Part shown: in pieces, positions 17,631 to 26,401 of the stretch | Numbering within the stretch: position 1 is the stretch's first letter | Layout of the letters: every line of letters starts with the position of its first letter | Source: Rhodococcus sp. 06-462-5 | Lineage (GTDB): Bacteria; Actinomycetota; Actinomycetes; Mycobacteriales; Mycobacteriaceae | DNA length: 64,000 nt | Assembly (NCBI RefSeq): GCF_002258315.1 | Contig: NZ_NOYD01000018.1 | Location: forward strand, 62,001-126,000 | Direction: 5' to 3' | The notes under the pieces: model-generated | The model's input: only the letters and a program-made list of their open reading frames with translations | What the model was told of the DNA's origin: nothing | The model's database searches: none | Program-made: the position numbers and the translations under genes

Positions 17631-17755
17631 GCACCACTCCTTCGGAGATCGTGGGCTGCTCCAACCCGCTGGCTGCGTCGGCGGAATGTTCTTTGCGCAC
17701 ACGCGCTGATGTGGTTCGTAGTTGTATCGGGGTTGTCACGCCAGCGGATGTAGAT

Positions 17756-17768
17756 ACTATGACATAGT
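17756..17768. promoter_or_regulatory. Palindrome in the CBS / oxidoreductase divergent region
   Basis: ACTATG-A-CATAGT is a perfect 6+6 palindrome within the AT-rich part of the 350-bp space between the CBS gene and the molybdopterin oxidoreductase. It is a candidate operator or promoter element for either. The rest of the space (17631-17984) holds no supported gene. Confidence 0.35.
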
Positions 17769-17984
17769 CAATAATAGCGATGTTCTTCGCTGCGCGTGTG
17801 TGTGCAGCGGCGAGCCCGTGACGGCTCTACACGGGCGACGAGCCCTGTGTGGGGTCGTACAAACCGAGGCGAGAGTTGTGGTGCCGCTCGAACTGCGCGC
17901 ATGCACTCTCTGCACAAGCCGAATTCCTAGCAGAGTGCGACCGCTCGGAGATCAACGCACACCGATGACACCGAAAGAGCGCCC

Positions 17985-20525
17985 ATGACTACTCAGCCCG
18001 TATCCGAGGACACCACCGCCGACAACACGACGGCCGGCTGGCAGAAGTCCGCTTGCATCCTCTGCGAATGCAATTGCGGACTCGAGGTCCAGACCGACGG
18101 CCGAACCCTGCTCAAGATTCGCGGCGACAAGGAACATCCGGGGTCGGCCGGCTACACGTGCGAGAAGCCGCTACGTTTGGACAAGTACCAGAACGGCGCA
18201 CACCGGATCGACACCCCTTTGCGTCGCACTCCCGACGGGGAGTACGAACCGATCGACTGGGACACCGCACTCGACGAGATCGCCGCCAAGCTCTCAGCCG
18301 TCCGTGACACCCACGGTGGCAAGTCGATCTTCTTCTACGGCGGAGGCGGACAAGGCAACCACCTCGGCGGCGCATACGGCCGAGCGTTGTTCCATGCGGT
18401 AGGTGCCGAGTACATGTCGAACGCCCTGGCGCAGGAGAAAACCGGCGAGTCGTGGGTCGACCAGCAGCTCTACGGCAATCACACCATCGGCGACTTCGAC
18501 AACACCGAAGTGGCGATCTTCGTCGGCAAGAACCCCTGGCAGTCGCACGGAGTCGCTCGCGCCCGCCCGGTACTGCGCGAACTCTCTCGTGACCCCGAGC
18601 GTGCCTTGATCGTCATCGACCCTCGCGTCAGTGAAACCGCGAACATCGCCGACTACCACCTGCAGATCAAACCCGGCACCGACGCATGGTGCGTCTCGGC
18701 CATCGCAGCGACCATCGTGCAGGAAGAGCTGCACGACACCGCCTGGTTGCACACTCACGCCACCGGGGTCGAGCAGGTACTGGCCGCGCTGCGCGAGGTG
18801 GACATCACCGAGAACGCCCGGTGCTGCGGAGTGGACGAGGACCTGATTCGCACTGTCGCGCGCCGCATAGCGTCAGCCGACAGCGCGGCCGTCTACGAAG
18901 ACCTCGGGGTCCAGCAATCGCCGAACAGCACCCTCGTCGCCTACTTGAACAAGATGCTGTGGATACTCACCGGCAATTTCGCCAAATCTGGTGGCATGCA
19001 CATTCATTCATGGATGTTTCCTCTGGCGGGTCGCTGGCACGCGATTCCCCCGGAACGAGGAATCGGCCGATGGCCGACCCTGCGTCGCCGAGTCGGGAGC
19101 ATGGCGATGCGCATGGGCGCGACCCCCGCCCGGCGGCTCATGGCCAGGTCCGAGCGTCACGGCGGAAGGCCGCAACGGGTGGCCGAACTGACGGCGAGCG
19201 TCGCACTCGACGCATTCTTCGAGGCAGTGGCCGTACCGATCGCGGGCAAGATCGCGCACACAGTGGGCATGAACGAGCGCAACGGAACAACCCCCGCCAT
19301 GGGTGCCCGAATTCTCAATGGACTGATCCCATGCAATTCGATCGCGGACGAGGTGCTCAACGAGCACCCCGACAGATTGCGGGCGATGTGGATCGATTCG
19401 TCGAATCCGGCTCACTCCCTGGCAGATTCGCGCCGCTTCAAGCAGGCGATGCGGGCGCTGGAACTATCGGTGGTCGTCGATGTCGCGATGACCGAGACCG
19501 CACGCCAGGCGGACTACGTATTGCCTGCATCGAGCCAGTTCGAGAAATACGAGTCCTCGCTGTTCACATTGCATTTCCCGCACAACACCTTTCAGGTCCG
19601 CGGACCCCTTCTGACCCCGATGCCTGGAACACGACCCGAACCGGAGATCTACGCCGCAGTGATCGATCGACTCGGTGTCGTCGAAACCGCGCTGATCGAG
19701 GACTTGACGGCGGCCGCGAGGGTGGGCAGGGAGGCATTCGCGCTGGCGTTCTTCGCGACCATCCACGCGCGATCCGACCTCACCGGACTCGTGCCGTATC
19801 TGCTCTATCGCACCCTCGGCACCACCCTCCCCGACGGTGACCAGGCAATGGGTCTGATCTGGGGGTTCGCTCATCTGTGCGCGATCTCCCAGCCCGACGC
19901 GGTAGCGCGGGCAGGATTCACCGGTCGCGGCTTCGCGCAAGGTGAGCAGCTGTTCACTGCTCTGCACACCCGACGCGAAGGTGTCATGTTCACAGACGAC
20001 CGATACGAGGACGCCTGGAAATACATTCAGCACGCGGACGGCAGGATTCACGCAGCTATCCCCGACCTGCTCGACGAACTGGCGACGATCACAGCAGTCG
20101 AACCGTCGTACACGACCGAAGAGTTCCCGTTCATTCTGTCCGCGGGCGAACGCCGGTCGTTCACCGCAAATGTGATCATCCGCAACCCCGAGTGGCGGCG
20201 CCGGGACCGCGAGGGCGCGCTGCGGATCAGCGAGGTCGATGCTCGCGAACTCGAGATCACGACGGGCGAGACCGTTCGAATCGTCACCGCCAGTGGTTCG
20301 GCCCTCGCACCCGTGGAGATCAGCGCGATGATGCAGGCCGGTCATATCTCTCTGCCGAACGGTATGGGAGTCAGCTATCCGAGCGAAGGCGGTGACACCG
20401 TCGTCGGTGTCGCACTCAACATGCTGACCTCCACCGTCAGGCGGGACAAGTTCTTCGGCAGCCCGTGGCACAAGAACACCCCGGCGCGCATCGAGAGGCT
20501 GACCGCACAGCCGGCCGTGTCGTAG
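17985..20525 (+). CDS. Molybdopterin-dependent oxidoreductase (formate dehydrogenase-like)
   Basis: Enzyme of 846 aa from the DMSO reductase / FdhF superfamily. A [4Fe-4S] ligand set C24-x2-C27-x3-C31-x27-C59 opens the protein (CILCECNCG ... YTCEKP). The bis-MGD-binding core follows, and a molydop-binding beta-barrel domain ends it (about 715-835, with GERRSFTANVIIRNPEWRRR and ISLPNGMGVSYP). There is no Tat signal, so it is probably cytoplasmic. At the usual metal-ligand position I see ALAQEKTGESWVDQQLYG with no Cys or Sec, so formate as substrate is uncertain. A 7Fe ferredoxin gene lies convergently downstream. Confidence 0.85.
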   Translation: MTTQPVSEDTTADNTTAGWQKSACILCECNCGLEVQTDGRTLLKIRGDKEHPGSAGYTCEKPLRLDKYQNGAHRIDTPLRRTPDGEYEPIDWDTALDEIAAKLSAVRDTHGGKSIFFYGGGGQGNHLGGAYGRALFHAVGAEYMSNALAQEKTGESWVDQQLYGNHTIGDFDNTEVAIFVGKNPWQSHGVARARPVLRELSRDPERALIVIDPRVSETANIADYHLQIKPGTDAWCVSAIAATIVQEELHDTAWLHTHATGVEQVLAALREVDITENARCCGVDEDLIRTVARRIASADSAAVYEDLGVQQSPNSTLVAYLNKMLWILTGNFAKSGGMHIHSWMFPLAGRWHAIPPERGIGRWPTLRRRVGSMAMRMGATPARRLMARSERHGGRPQRVAELTASVALDAFFEAVAVPIAGKIAHTVGMNERNGTTPAMGARILNGLIPCNSIADEVLNEHPDRLRAMWIDSSNPAHSLADSRRFKQAMRALELSVVVDVAMTETARQADYVLPASSQFEKYESSLFTLHFPHNTFQVRGPLLTPMPGTRPEPEIYAAVIDRLGVVETALIEDLTAAARVGREAFALAFFATIHARSDLTGLVPYLLYRTLGTTLPDGDQAMGLIWGFAHLCAISQPDAVARAGFTGRGFAQGEQLFTALHTRREGVMFTDDRYEDAWKYIQHADGRIHAAIPDLLDELATITAVEPSYTTEEFPFILSAGERRSFTANVIIRNPEWRRRDREGALRISEVDARELEITTGETVRIVTASGSALAPVEISAMMQAGHISLPNGMGVSYPSEGGDTVVGVALNMLTSTVRRDKFFGSPWHKNTPARIERLTAQPAVS

Positions 20526-20714
20526 GTCTCTACACCGGAATCTCGTGTCAAGTCAAGCTTTTTCGGATCACGGCGACCAGTGCAGGGACGGATTCATGGG
20601 CATACGTTCGTGGCGGCACGCCATCGAGATGGCGACTGTATCGAAGCGTCCCTGAACGGGCCGGTCGCGCGGTCGATCACCATGCTCACTCCGCGTGGCC
20701 GGCGCATCGGGGAC

Positions 20715-20742
20715 ACTCACGTACAGCGACTCACGTACAGCG
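20715..20742. repeat. 14-bp tandem duplication next to the ferredoxin stop
   Basis: ACTCACGTACAGCG occurs twice head to tail, followed by a partial third unit (ACTCACG) that includes the ferredoxin stop codon. It is probably a recent slippage event. The remaining space back to 20526 holds no gene. Confidence 0.6.
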
Positions 20743-20744
20743 AC

Positions 20745-21065
20745 TCACGATGCGGAGGGAGGCAGCCCTGTCACGAACGGGGTGTCATCGGCGACGTTGC
20801 CGAACTTCGCAGCACCGCCCGGGGATCCGAGTGCGTCGAAGAAGTCGACGTTGGTCTGGGTGTACTCCGACCATTCGCGGGGGACATCGTCTTCGAAGAA
20901 GATCGCCTCGACAGGGCACACAGGTTCACACGCCCCGCAGTCGACGCACTCGTCGGGGTGGATGTACAACATCCGGGTTCCCTCGTAGATGCAGTCCACC
21001 GGGCATTCCTCGATGCACCCCTTGTCTTTGATATCGACGCACGGCTCAGCGATGACGTACGTCAT
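20745..21065 (-). CDS. fdxA: 7Fe ferredoxin ([3Fe-4S][4Fe-4S])
   Basis: Ferredoxin of 106 aa. The cysteine pattern is the classic seven-iron one: C9-x7-C17-x3-C21-x3-C25-P, then C40-x2-C43-x2-C46-x3-C50-P. It begins MTYVIAEPCVDIKDKGC, the usual N-terminus of actinobacterial FdxA. The start is ATG 21065 with AGGAG upstream; the frame is open further but that part is not conserved. It would carry electrons at low potential and may serve the neighbouring molybdopterin enzyme, although the genes are convergent. It is divergent from a TetR gene. Confidence 0.9.
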   Translation of the reverse strand: MTYVIAEPCVDIKDKGCIEECPVDCIYEGTRMLYIHPDECVDCGACEPVCPVEAIFFEDDVPREWSEYTQTNVDFFDALGSPGGAAKFGNVADDTPFVTGLPPSAS

Positions 21066-21127
21066 GGGCGGTTTCTCCTGGGAGATCGAAGCAACGACAG
21101 AGCAGAAGCGCCATGCCACACAATTAT

Positions 21128-21163
21128 GGTAGGCAACATAACATATAACATTGGTACGCAACA
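21128..21163. promoter_or_regulatory. Repeated element in the ferredoxin / TetR divergent region
   Basis: GGTAGGCAACA (21128-21138) and GGTACGCAACA (21153-21163) are direct repeats 25 bp apart around the AT-rich stretch ATAACATATAACAT. They are candidate binding sites for the adjacent TetR protein. Confidence 0.35.
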
Positions 21164-21209
21164 GCATCCGCAGATTGCCAGTCCGAAAGAGATCGAGAGG
21201 GAACCGCTC

Positions 21210-21800
21210 GTGAGAACCCGGGGCAACACCAGGCAGAAAATGCTCTACAGCGCGGTAGAACTCCTAAGGGAACGGGGCGCTGCCGGACTGACTGTCGACG
21301 CAATTCTCGAGCGCAGCGGGGCACCGAGAGGTTCTGTCTACCACCACTTCCCCGGTGGTCGTGCAGAGATCGTGTCCGAAGCCCTCACGCTCGCCGGAGA
21401 CGCTATCAGCACCATGATAGAGCGGTCCGCCACCCTGGGCGCGATGGATGGAGTGCGCAACTTCGCAGCGTTCTGGACCCAGATCTTGGTCGAGTCCGAT
21501 TTCGAGGCTGGATGCCCGGTCGTATCGTTGGCCGTCGGGGGCGCACCCGACGACAAAGAATTCCAGCCGGCAATCACAGGCATCTTCGCGCGTTGGCACC
21601 GTGCCCTCACTACCGCCATGGTCAACGATGGAATCGACGAGGCACGGTCCATCAGGCTGTCCACCATGGTGATCGCCGCAGTGGAGGGAGCGGTGATCCT
21701 GTGCCGTACACACAGATCCGCAGCACCCATCGACGAGGTGATCGCCGAACTGGAAGTGTTGATCACGACTGCGGCACCCACGTCCGCGCAGGGTGAGTAA
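21210..21800 (+). CDS. TetR-family regulator
   Basis: Regulator of about 196 aa. The N-terminal TetR HTH is clear: QKMLYSAVELLRERGAAGLT, VDAILERSGAPRGSVYHHF. The C-terminal ligand-binding half has the LmrA/YxaF-like style (FEAGCPVVSLAVGG). The start GTG 21210 has GAGAGGGA upstream; ATG 21126 in the same frame is possible but would place the putative operator inside the gene. It probably represses itself and the divergent ferredoxin gene; the ligand is unknown. Confidence 0.8.
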   Translation: MRTRGNTRQKMLYSAVELLRERGAAGLTVDAILERSGAPRGSVYHHFPGGRAEIVSEALTLAGDAISTMIERSATLGAMDGVRNFAAFWTQILVESDFEAGCPVVSLAVGGAPDDKEFQPAITGIFARWHRALTTAMVNDGIDEARSIRLSTMVIAAVEGAVILCRTHRSAAPIDEVIAELEVLITTAAPTSAQGE

Positions 21801-21987
21801 GGATGCGGTGATCCCCAAGACCACGGCATCGATGCCGACGCTCGACAGCACACCTCGGTGCGACCCCTGACAAGGGAAAGGCCGCTGGGATGATCGACAG
21901 CGCACCGACGATCCCCGTTTGCCTACCCGAACTGAACGACGCCTCGCTCGAAAGAGCATGAACCGCGATGGGCGGCGACTACTTGTT

Positions 21988-22773
21988 TCACAGACGGCGA
22001 ACGGTCGCCGTGGTCGTCACCACACCGTCGGCGAGGAACCACACGGTGAATCCGTTGTCATTCGCTACCCAGCGGGTATCGAGGGACGCTCGATATCTGA
22101 CGGGCTTCAAGTACTCGATGACGGCGCGGTGGGGATGCGCGGTGATCGCGGGATGCTGGCGTAATGCCCTCTCGATCGGGGGCCAGTAGGCGACGTTGTT
22201 CATGTGCTCGAAGAAGTCGAAATCTGTGGCGCGCAGGGCGAAAGGTCGGGATTCGGTGAACTCGCTGTCGTGCGCAGGCGCGGGCGGGTTGACCGGACGC
22301 CACCTCAATCTGGTCTCGGTGATGCCGGTGCTCCACGCATCGAGCGTCGCGTCCGATATCCGCGCCGGCAGACCGCGGCGAGTGACGTTGATGCAGAAGC
22401 TCTCGGTTTCGACGAGACCGGGTTGCCGGTAGCCGGGGTTGAACGGTGAAGCGGTCGGGATGCCGGTCAGACGTTGACGCATACTCACCCAGCGGCTCGA
22501 CGTCGCGGCGCACCACCGTTCGACCTTCACCTCGCCCGGCCAGGTCAGAGGCCGGATCACATCGATCACATTGCGACGAACAATCCAGAAGGGATCCTCG
22601 TCGAGGAACCCCGATTCGTGAATCATGTCCAGCGCAACGTCTTGCAGCAGTCGTGCGATCGCGTCGAGTCGCACCTGACCCTGGGGATCGGCGTCACCGA
22701 CACCCATGCGGTACTGCTTGACGAACGAACGCGCGGTGTCCGGGCGATCGAGCTGCTCGAAAGACTGGCTCAT
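21988..22773 (-). CDS. Acyl-ACP/acyl-CoA thioesterase (double hot-dog)
   Basis: Protein of 261 aa with two hot-dog halves, as in the acyl-ACP thioesterase family. The N-terminal half begins FVKQYRMGVGDADPQGQVRL and the second half carries DFDFFEHMNNVAYWPPIERA, the typical D-x-N/H-x-H-x-N-N-x-x-Y motif. It would hydrolyse an acyl thioester. Its ATG overlaps the enoyl-CoA hydratase stop as ATGA, so the two are translationally coupled. Confidence 0.75.
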   Translation of the reverse strand: MSQSFEQLDRPDTARSFVKQYRMGVGDADPQGQVRLDAIARLLQDVALDMIHESGFLDEDPFWIVRRNVIDVIRPLTWPGEVKVERWCAATSSRWVSMRQRLTGIPTASPFNPGYRQPGLVETESFCINVTRRGLPARISDATLDAWSTGITETRLRWRPVNPPAPAHDSEFTESRPFALRATDFDFFEHMNNVAYWPPIERALRQHPAITAHPHRAVIEYLKPVRYRASLDTRWVANDNGFTVWFLADGVVTTTATVRRL

Positions 22774-23549
22774 CGCCCGGCGAAATCAGCGTCGCGTCGC
22801 TCGATGAAGGACCGAAGCCCCTCGGCGGCGTCGGACGTGGCGAGCAGTGCGGCGATCGTCGCTCGTAGTGCGCCAGGGTCGGGAAGTGACTGCGACGTTG
22901 CTGCGTAGGCGGCCTCGAGAGTTGCGCGCACACCCAGTGGCGCTGCTTTGTTCGCGATCTCGTAGGCGATCGAACCCGCGAGGTCTCGCCCCGCCGCGAA
23001 GTCGGTCGCAAGGTCCTGCACGAGCCCGATGCGCAGAGCTTCGTCAGCGCCGAACTCCGCACCGGTGAGCATCCACCTCATCGCGTTGCCCCACCCCGCT
23101 TGCTGTGGGAATCTCGACGTCGCCCCACCGAACGGGAAGATCCCGCGCCGCACTTCGTATTGGGTGAACCGAGAGTTCGCTGCCGCAATCCGTATATCGG
23201 CAGCGAGAAGCAGTTCGATACCCAACGTCATCACCCAGCCATGAGCGAGAGCGACCAGAGGGGTCGTCCATGGCCCGTCGAGTCGCCACGGGTCTCTGCT
23301 TCCAGCGGGGATCGTCAGAGAGTTCGTCGCCAGATCGCCGGCGACATCGGACAGATCCAGGCCTGCGGTGAAGTGGTCTCCGTGTGCGTAGAGGACCCCG
23401 CATCGGATATCGGGATCGTTTTCGAGGACACCGTATGCTTCCGCGAGCTCACCGAGCATCGCCCGGTCGAAGGCATTGCGCTTGGCGGGCCGGTTCAAGC
23501 CGATCCACAGGATATGACCGTCGCGTTCCATCGATACCGTTTCGGACAT
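22770..23549 (-). CDS. Enoyl-CoA hydratase/isomerase family protein
   Basis: Crotonase-fold protein of 259 aa starting at ATG 23549 (MSETVSMERDGHILWIGLNR). The motif NRPAKRNAFDRAM and the oxyanion-hole segment YAHGDHFTAGLDLSDV are present. At the second catalytic region it has IRIAAANSRFTQYEVRRGIF; the usual Glu pair is not obvious, so the activity could be hydratase, isomerase or another crotonase reaction. It is the first gene of a two-gene unit with the thioesterase and divergent from an HxlR regulator. Confidence 0.8.
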   Translation of the reverse strand: MSETVSMERDGHILWIGLNRPAKRNAFDRAMLGELAEAYGVLENDPDIRCGVLYAHGDHFTAGLDLSDVAGDLATNSLTIPAGSRDPWRLDGPWTTPLVALAHGWVMTLGIELLLAADIRIAAANSRFTQYEVRRGIFPFGGATSRFPQQAGWGNAMRWMLTGAEFGADEALRIGLVQDLATDFAAGRDLAGSIAYEIANKAAPLGVRATLEAAYAATSQSLPDPGALRATIAALLATSDAAEGLRSFIERRDADFAGR

Positions 23550-23566
23550 GCGCCGACCTCCTGAGT

Positions 23567-23635
23567 TCAGTAATGAGACTGACGGGAACCTATCGGGAGG
23601 ATGAGCGTTGTGGCAAGTCGGTCTGTAAATCAGAC
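23567..23635. promoter_or_regulatory. Two palindromes between enoyl-CoA hydratase and HxlR (probable operators)
   Basis: TCAGT-AATGAG-ACTGA (23567-23582) and GTCTG-TAAAT-CAGAC (23621-23635) are separate inverted repeats with related half-sites (CAGT/CAGAC). They lie between the divergent genes and upstream of the preferred HxlR start, consistent with HxlR binding. Confidence 0.5.
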
Positions 23636-23651
23636 TGATACAGTCAGCGGG

Positions 23652-24188
23652 GTGAAGCGTGATTCTTTCGATCGGTGGCCCTGCTCGATCGCCCGGTCCG
23701 TCGGCCTCGTCGGAGACGGGTGGGTCCTGCTGATACTCCGCGAGCTGTTCTACGGGGAATCGCGATTCGATGCGCTCGTGGGCACGCTCGGTATCGCCCG
23801 GGCCACATTGACCGACCGCCTGCAGACCCTGACGGAGGGCGGGATCGTGTCGCGCACTCCCTATCAAATGCAACCAGTGCGTCACGAATACCTCCTTACA
23901 GAAAAAGGACGCGATCTGTTCGGTGTCATCGCCGCGCTGAACGCCTGGGGAGACAAATGGATGAGCGGCTCGGACGGCGTACCGGTCGTCTTGCAGCACC
24001 AAGCGTGCGGGCACACACTCGATGCAGCCGTGATCTGCCGCGCCTGCGGCGCGGATGTCCGTCATAACGAGGTCACCGCACGAACCGGCCCCGGATACCC
24101 CGAACGAATGTTGGGCTCGCTCGCAGTCACCGACAGATTCCCGGATGCGATTGGAGACGCTGCTCGCCGAGACGGACCCGATTCCTAG
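23652..24188 (+). CDS. HxlR-family regulator
   Basis: Winged-helix regulator of about 178 aa. HxlR features are clear: CSIARSVGLVGDGWVLLILR, then FDALVGTLGIARATLTDRLQ and GIVSRTPYQMQPVRHEYLLT. The C-terminal extension has a CGHTL...CRACG four-cysteine arrangement that may bind metal. GTG 23652 is preferred over ATG 23601 because the latter has its Shine-Dalgarno directly abutting the codon and would place a palindrome inside the gene. It likely controls the divergent hydratase-thioesterase pair. Confidence 0.8.
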   Translation: MKRDSFDRWPCSIARSVGLVGDGWVLLILRELFYGESRFDALVGTLGIARATLTDRLQTLTEGGIVSRTPYQMQPVRHEYLLTEKGRDLFGVIAALNAWGDKWMSGSDGVPVVLQHQACGHTLDAAVICRACGADVRHNEVTARTGPGYPERMLGSLAVTDRFPDAIGDAARRDGPDS

Positions 24189-24502
24189 TCGGATGCATTA
24201 CGGACCAACCCATGCCGGCTGCTTCACGCAGGTTTCACTGATCGATCCGCGGAGATTCTGTGCCCACTTCTTCAGTAACCACGACTTGGTGGCCTCCCAG
24301 GATCGGGTCGTAGGAGTGCTTTTGGAAAGAATCGAAGATGCCGGTCCACGGACACAGAGGTCCTGGACTCCGGTTGTTCCTGCCTTCTCGTCGAGGCCAG
24401 CAGAGGTGATCAGTACTTCTTGCGGGAATGCGGCAAAGCCGTCTAGAATATCTGTGCCGCGACAGTATTCGACGAACGCGATGCCCACCTTGCGGACGAT
24501 GC
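24189..24502. other. Intergenic region, no confident gene
   Basis: A minus-strand frame of 96 codons (24198-24488) starts 14 bp after the downstream membrane operon ends. It has no family resemblance, an irregular codon pattern and no good ribosome binding site. It could be a gene remnant. Confidence 0.3.
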
Positions 24503-25819
24503 TCAGGCTCCGAACAGCAGGAACAACCCACCGAACGTGTAGAGCACCATCACGACCATCATCGCGAGCTGCCCGGTGGCCGCGTGCCCTTTCGGTAGCG
24601 TGCGCAGCGACGCGTCATGGGCGAGGGTGATGCCCACCAGGTGCCCCGCCACCACCGCCAGAACGGCAATACCGGCGACGACCGACGGGTGATTCGACAG
24701 GACGTAGGAGACCGACGCATCCCGCAGCCCCAGCACATTCGCACCGTTACCCAGCGGATCTGACAGCGAAATGATCGTCTGCTGCCCCTTCTCGACGAAG
24801 TACGTGAGGTAGTGAGCCGTCAGGTAACCCACCACGATCGGGATCAGGGAATGGGCGAGCAGCCCTGGAAGCGCGGAACGACGACTACGCGACACCCCTC
24901 CGACGGCGCGGGCCGCACACCAGAACGCCGCTCCGACAACGCAGATGACGGCAATCAACCCGAGAGTTCTCGTCGGCACCGATCCGAGAGCGGAGCCGTC
25001 GACCAGCGAACGCCACGCCGGTATCTGCCCGATGCTGTCGAAAGCGGTGGACCCGAGCAGAACGGCGAGCACTGCCACCGTGCCCCGCTGCACCGGCAGG
25101 CTCACCGCACCGTCGAGCGGTGACCGCAGCGCCAGAAGGCCGGACGCGGCATCTCGGGTGAGTGGAGACAATCGAGATACCGTGTCGCTGTACACCTCGA
25201 AAGGATCTGCACGAGAGAACCATTCGTCACCGAAGACCGCCGCACCCACCGCCATCACCAGGACGTACACCGCGCACCACAGACGAACGGCCGATACCGA
25301 GCCCGAGTCGGGTGAGGCCAGTTCGAGCCAGACGAATGCGAAGAGTCCTACAACGGCTGGTACGCAGCCCCATTCGCGTCGGTAGGCGACTATCGCCGCC
25401 GACGTCGGACGACGCAGCAGTCCGCACACGACGCGGTGTAGTGCCCGCATCGGAGACACGATTCGCCAGAACGGCCCGAACGCCAGCGACGCCGGAACGA
25501 TGCCTACCCACACCAGAACGTAGAAGGTGCCGAGCAACGCGTTGCCGGAATCCTGTGGCCCCCAGACCGATGCTGCGGCGACAGTGACCGCCAGTAGCAC
25601 CGACAACGCCCCGACGAGTCCCCGGACGATCGCCGAATCTGCGACGACCGTCGTCCGCGGCAACGGCACGACGACACGCGTGGGGTCGAGCCTGGGGCGA
25701 CGCCACGCGAACAACAGCAGCACGAACGACGCCGCCAGCGCCCACGCCCCTCCGATCAGGGCGTAGGTGACAGGAATCGGCAGATCGGTCGACCCGCCGA
25801 GGCCGTGGGCGAGAATCAC
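24503..25819 (-). CDS. Polytopic membrane protein, last gene of a four-gene operon
   Basis: Protein of 438 aa with about 10 predicted membrane helices. It starts at GTG 25819, overlapping the lipoprotein stop, and begins VILAHGLGGSTDLPIPVTYA. Between helices it carries FGPFWRIVSPMRALHRV and FGDEWFSRADPFEVYSDTVS, which look conserved rather than random, and it ends in helices with histidines (TLAHDASL, AHYLTYF). Some database entries of this type carry the name 'fenitrothion hydrolase', which I recall but cannot confirm. A transport or redox-membrane role with its operon partners is a guess. Confidence 0.6.
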   Translation of the reverse strand: MILAHGLGGSTDLPIPVTYALIGGAWALAASFVLLLFAWRRPRLDPTRVVVPLPRTTVVADSAIVRGLVGALSVLLAVTVAAASVWGPQDSGNALLGTFYVLVWVGIVPASLAFGPFWRIVSPMRALHRVVCGLLRRPTSAAIVAYRREWGCVPAVVGLFAFVWLELASPDSGSVSAVRLWCAVYVLVMAVGAAVFGDEWFSRADPFEVYSDTVSRLSPLTRDAASGLLALRSPLDGAVSLPVQRGTVAVLAVLLGSTAFDSIGQIPAWRSLVDGSALGSVPTRTLGLIAVICVVGAAFWCAARAVGGVSRSRRSALPGLLAHSLIPIVVGYLTAHYLTYFVEKGQQTIISLSDPLGNGANVLGLRDASVSYVLSNHPSVVAGIAVLAVVAGHLVGITLAHDASLRTLPKGHAATGQLAMMVVMVLYTFGGLFLLFGA

Positions 25820-26235
25820 GGACGAACGACGAGCGTGGCGACGGTGCGATCGCTGTGGTGCAGTTCGACATCCACCTGTCCGGGCACATCGACGGTGAAC
25901 GTGAACAGCTGATCTTTGCCCGGCTCGATCTCGAAGGTGTGCTCGGGAACTGAATGCACGTGCAGTTCGTCCGTGATATCACTGTCGATCGAGATCGAAA
26001 CCGATTGCCCCACAGAGGCGTCGAGGCGTTGATTGGTCGGCTCGACCGTGCCGCCGACGATCGACAGATTCATCCGCAGGCTATCGGGTTCCGCGGACAC
26101 CGCCGCGGTGGAGTCGGTGCTCGGCACCGGTTCTGCCGTGCTGGGCGAGGTACCGCCGGACGACGATCCGCAGCCGGCCACCAGCGCCACCGTTGCACAT
26201 CCGATGATCGCTGCCCGCAGTGGCGACAGTCCCAT
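25816..26235 (-). CDS. Lipoprotein with cupredoxin-like domain
   Basis: Protein of 139 aa with a lipoprotein signal: hydrophobic stretch and lipobox LVAG-C22, then a Ser/Thr/Pro linker. The mature part (60-139) is beta-rich and resembles a cupredoxin fold: VGQSVSISIDSDITDELHVH, then EIEPGKDQLFTFTVDVPG and VELHHSDRTVATLVV. Histidines in LHVHSVPEH and ELHHSD could bind copper, but a full type I site (including Cys) is missing. It is tightly packed between the small membrane protein and the polytopic protein. Confidence 0.7.
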   Translation of the reverse strand: MGLSPLRAAIIGCATVALVAGCGSSSGGTSPSTAEPVPSTDSTAAVSAEPDSLRMNLSIVGGTVEPTNQRLDASVGQSVSISIDSDITDELHVHSVPEHTFEIEPGKDQLFTFTVDVPGQVDVELHHSDRTVATLVVRP

Positions 26236-26236
26236 G

Positions 26237-26401
26237 TCAGTGCTCTCCTTCTTGGTCGAGTTTCTCTGCCCGCTCGGCCCGGCGGTCTTTCCTGACGACG
26301 TACAACACTGCGGCCACGATGATCAACGCAGGCGCGACCGCCGGAATGGCCAGCACCACAGAGTGATCCGCGAGATAGACGACGTCGGATGTAGCCGTCA
26401 T
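26237..26401 (-). CDS. Small single-helix membrane protein
   Basis: Protein of 54 aa whose ATG overlaps the stop of the 627-aa membrane protein as ATGA and whose stop lies one base before the lipoprotein start. It has one membrane helix (VVLAIPAVAPALIIVAAVLY) followed by a charged tail (VRKDRRAERAEKLDQEGEH). The coupling on both sides argues that it is a real subunit. No family is recognised. Confidence 0.65.
   Translation of the reverse strand: MTATSDVVYLADHSVVLAIPAVAPALIIVAAVLYVVRKDRRAERAEKLDQEGEH

Noticed and set aside
24198..24488. 96-codon minus-strand ORF after the membrane operon
   Set aside because: No domain, no ribosome binding site and a mixed codon pattern; described only as an intergenic remnant.
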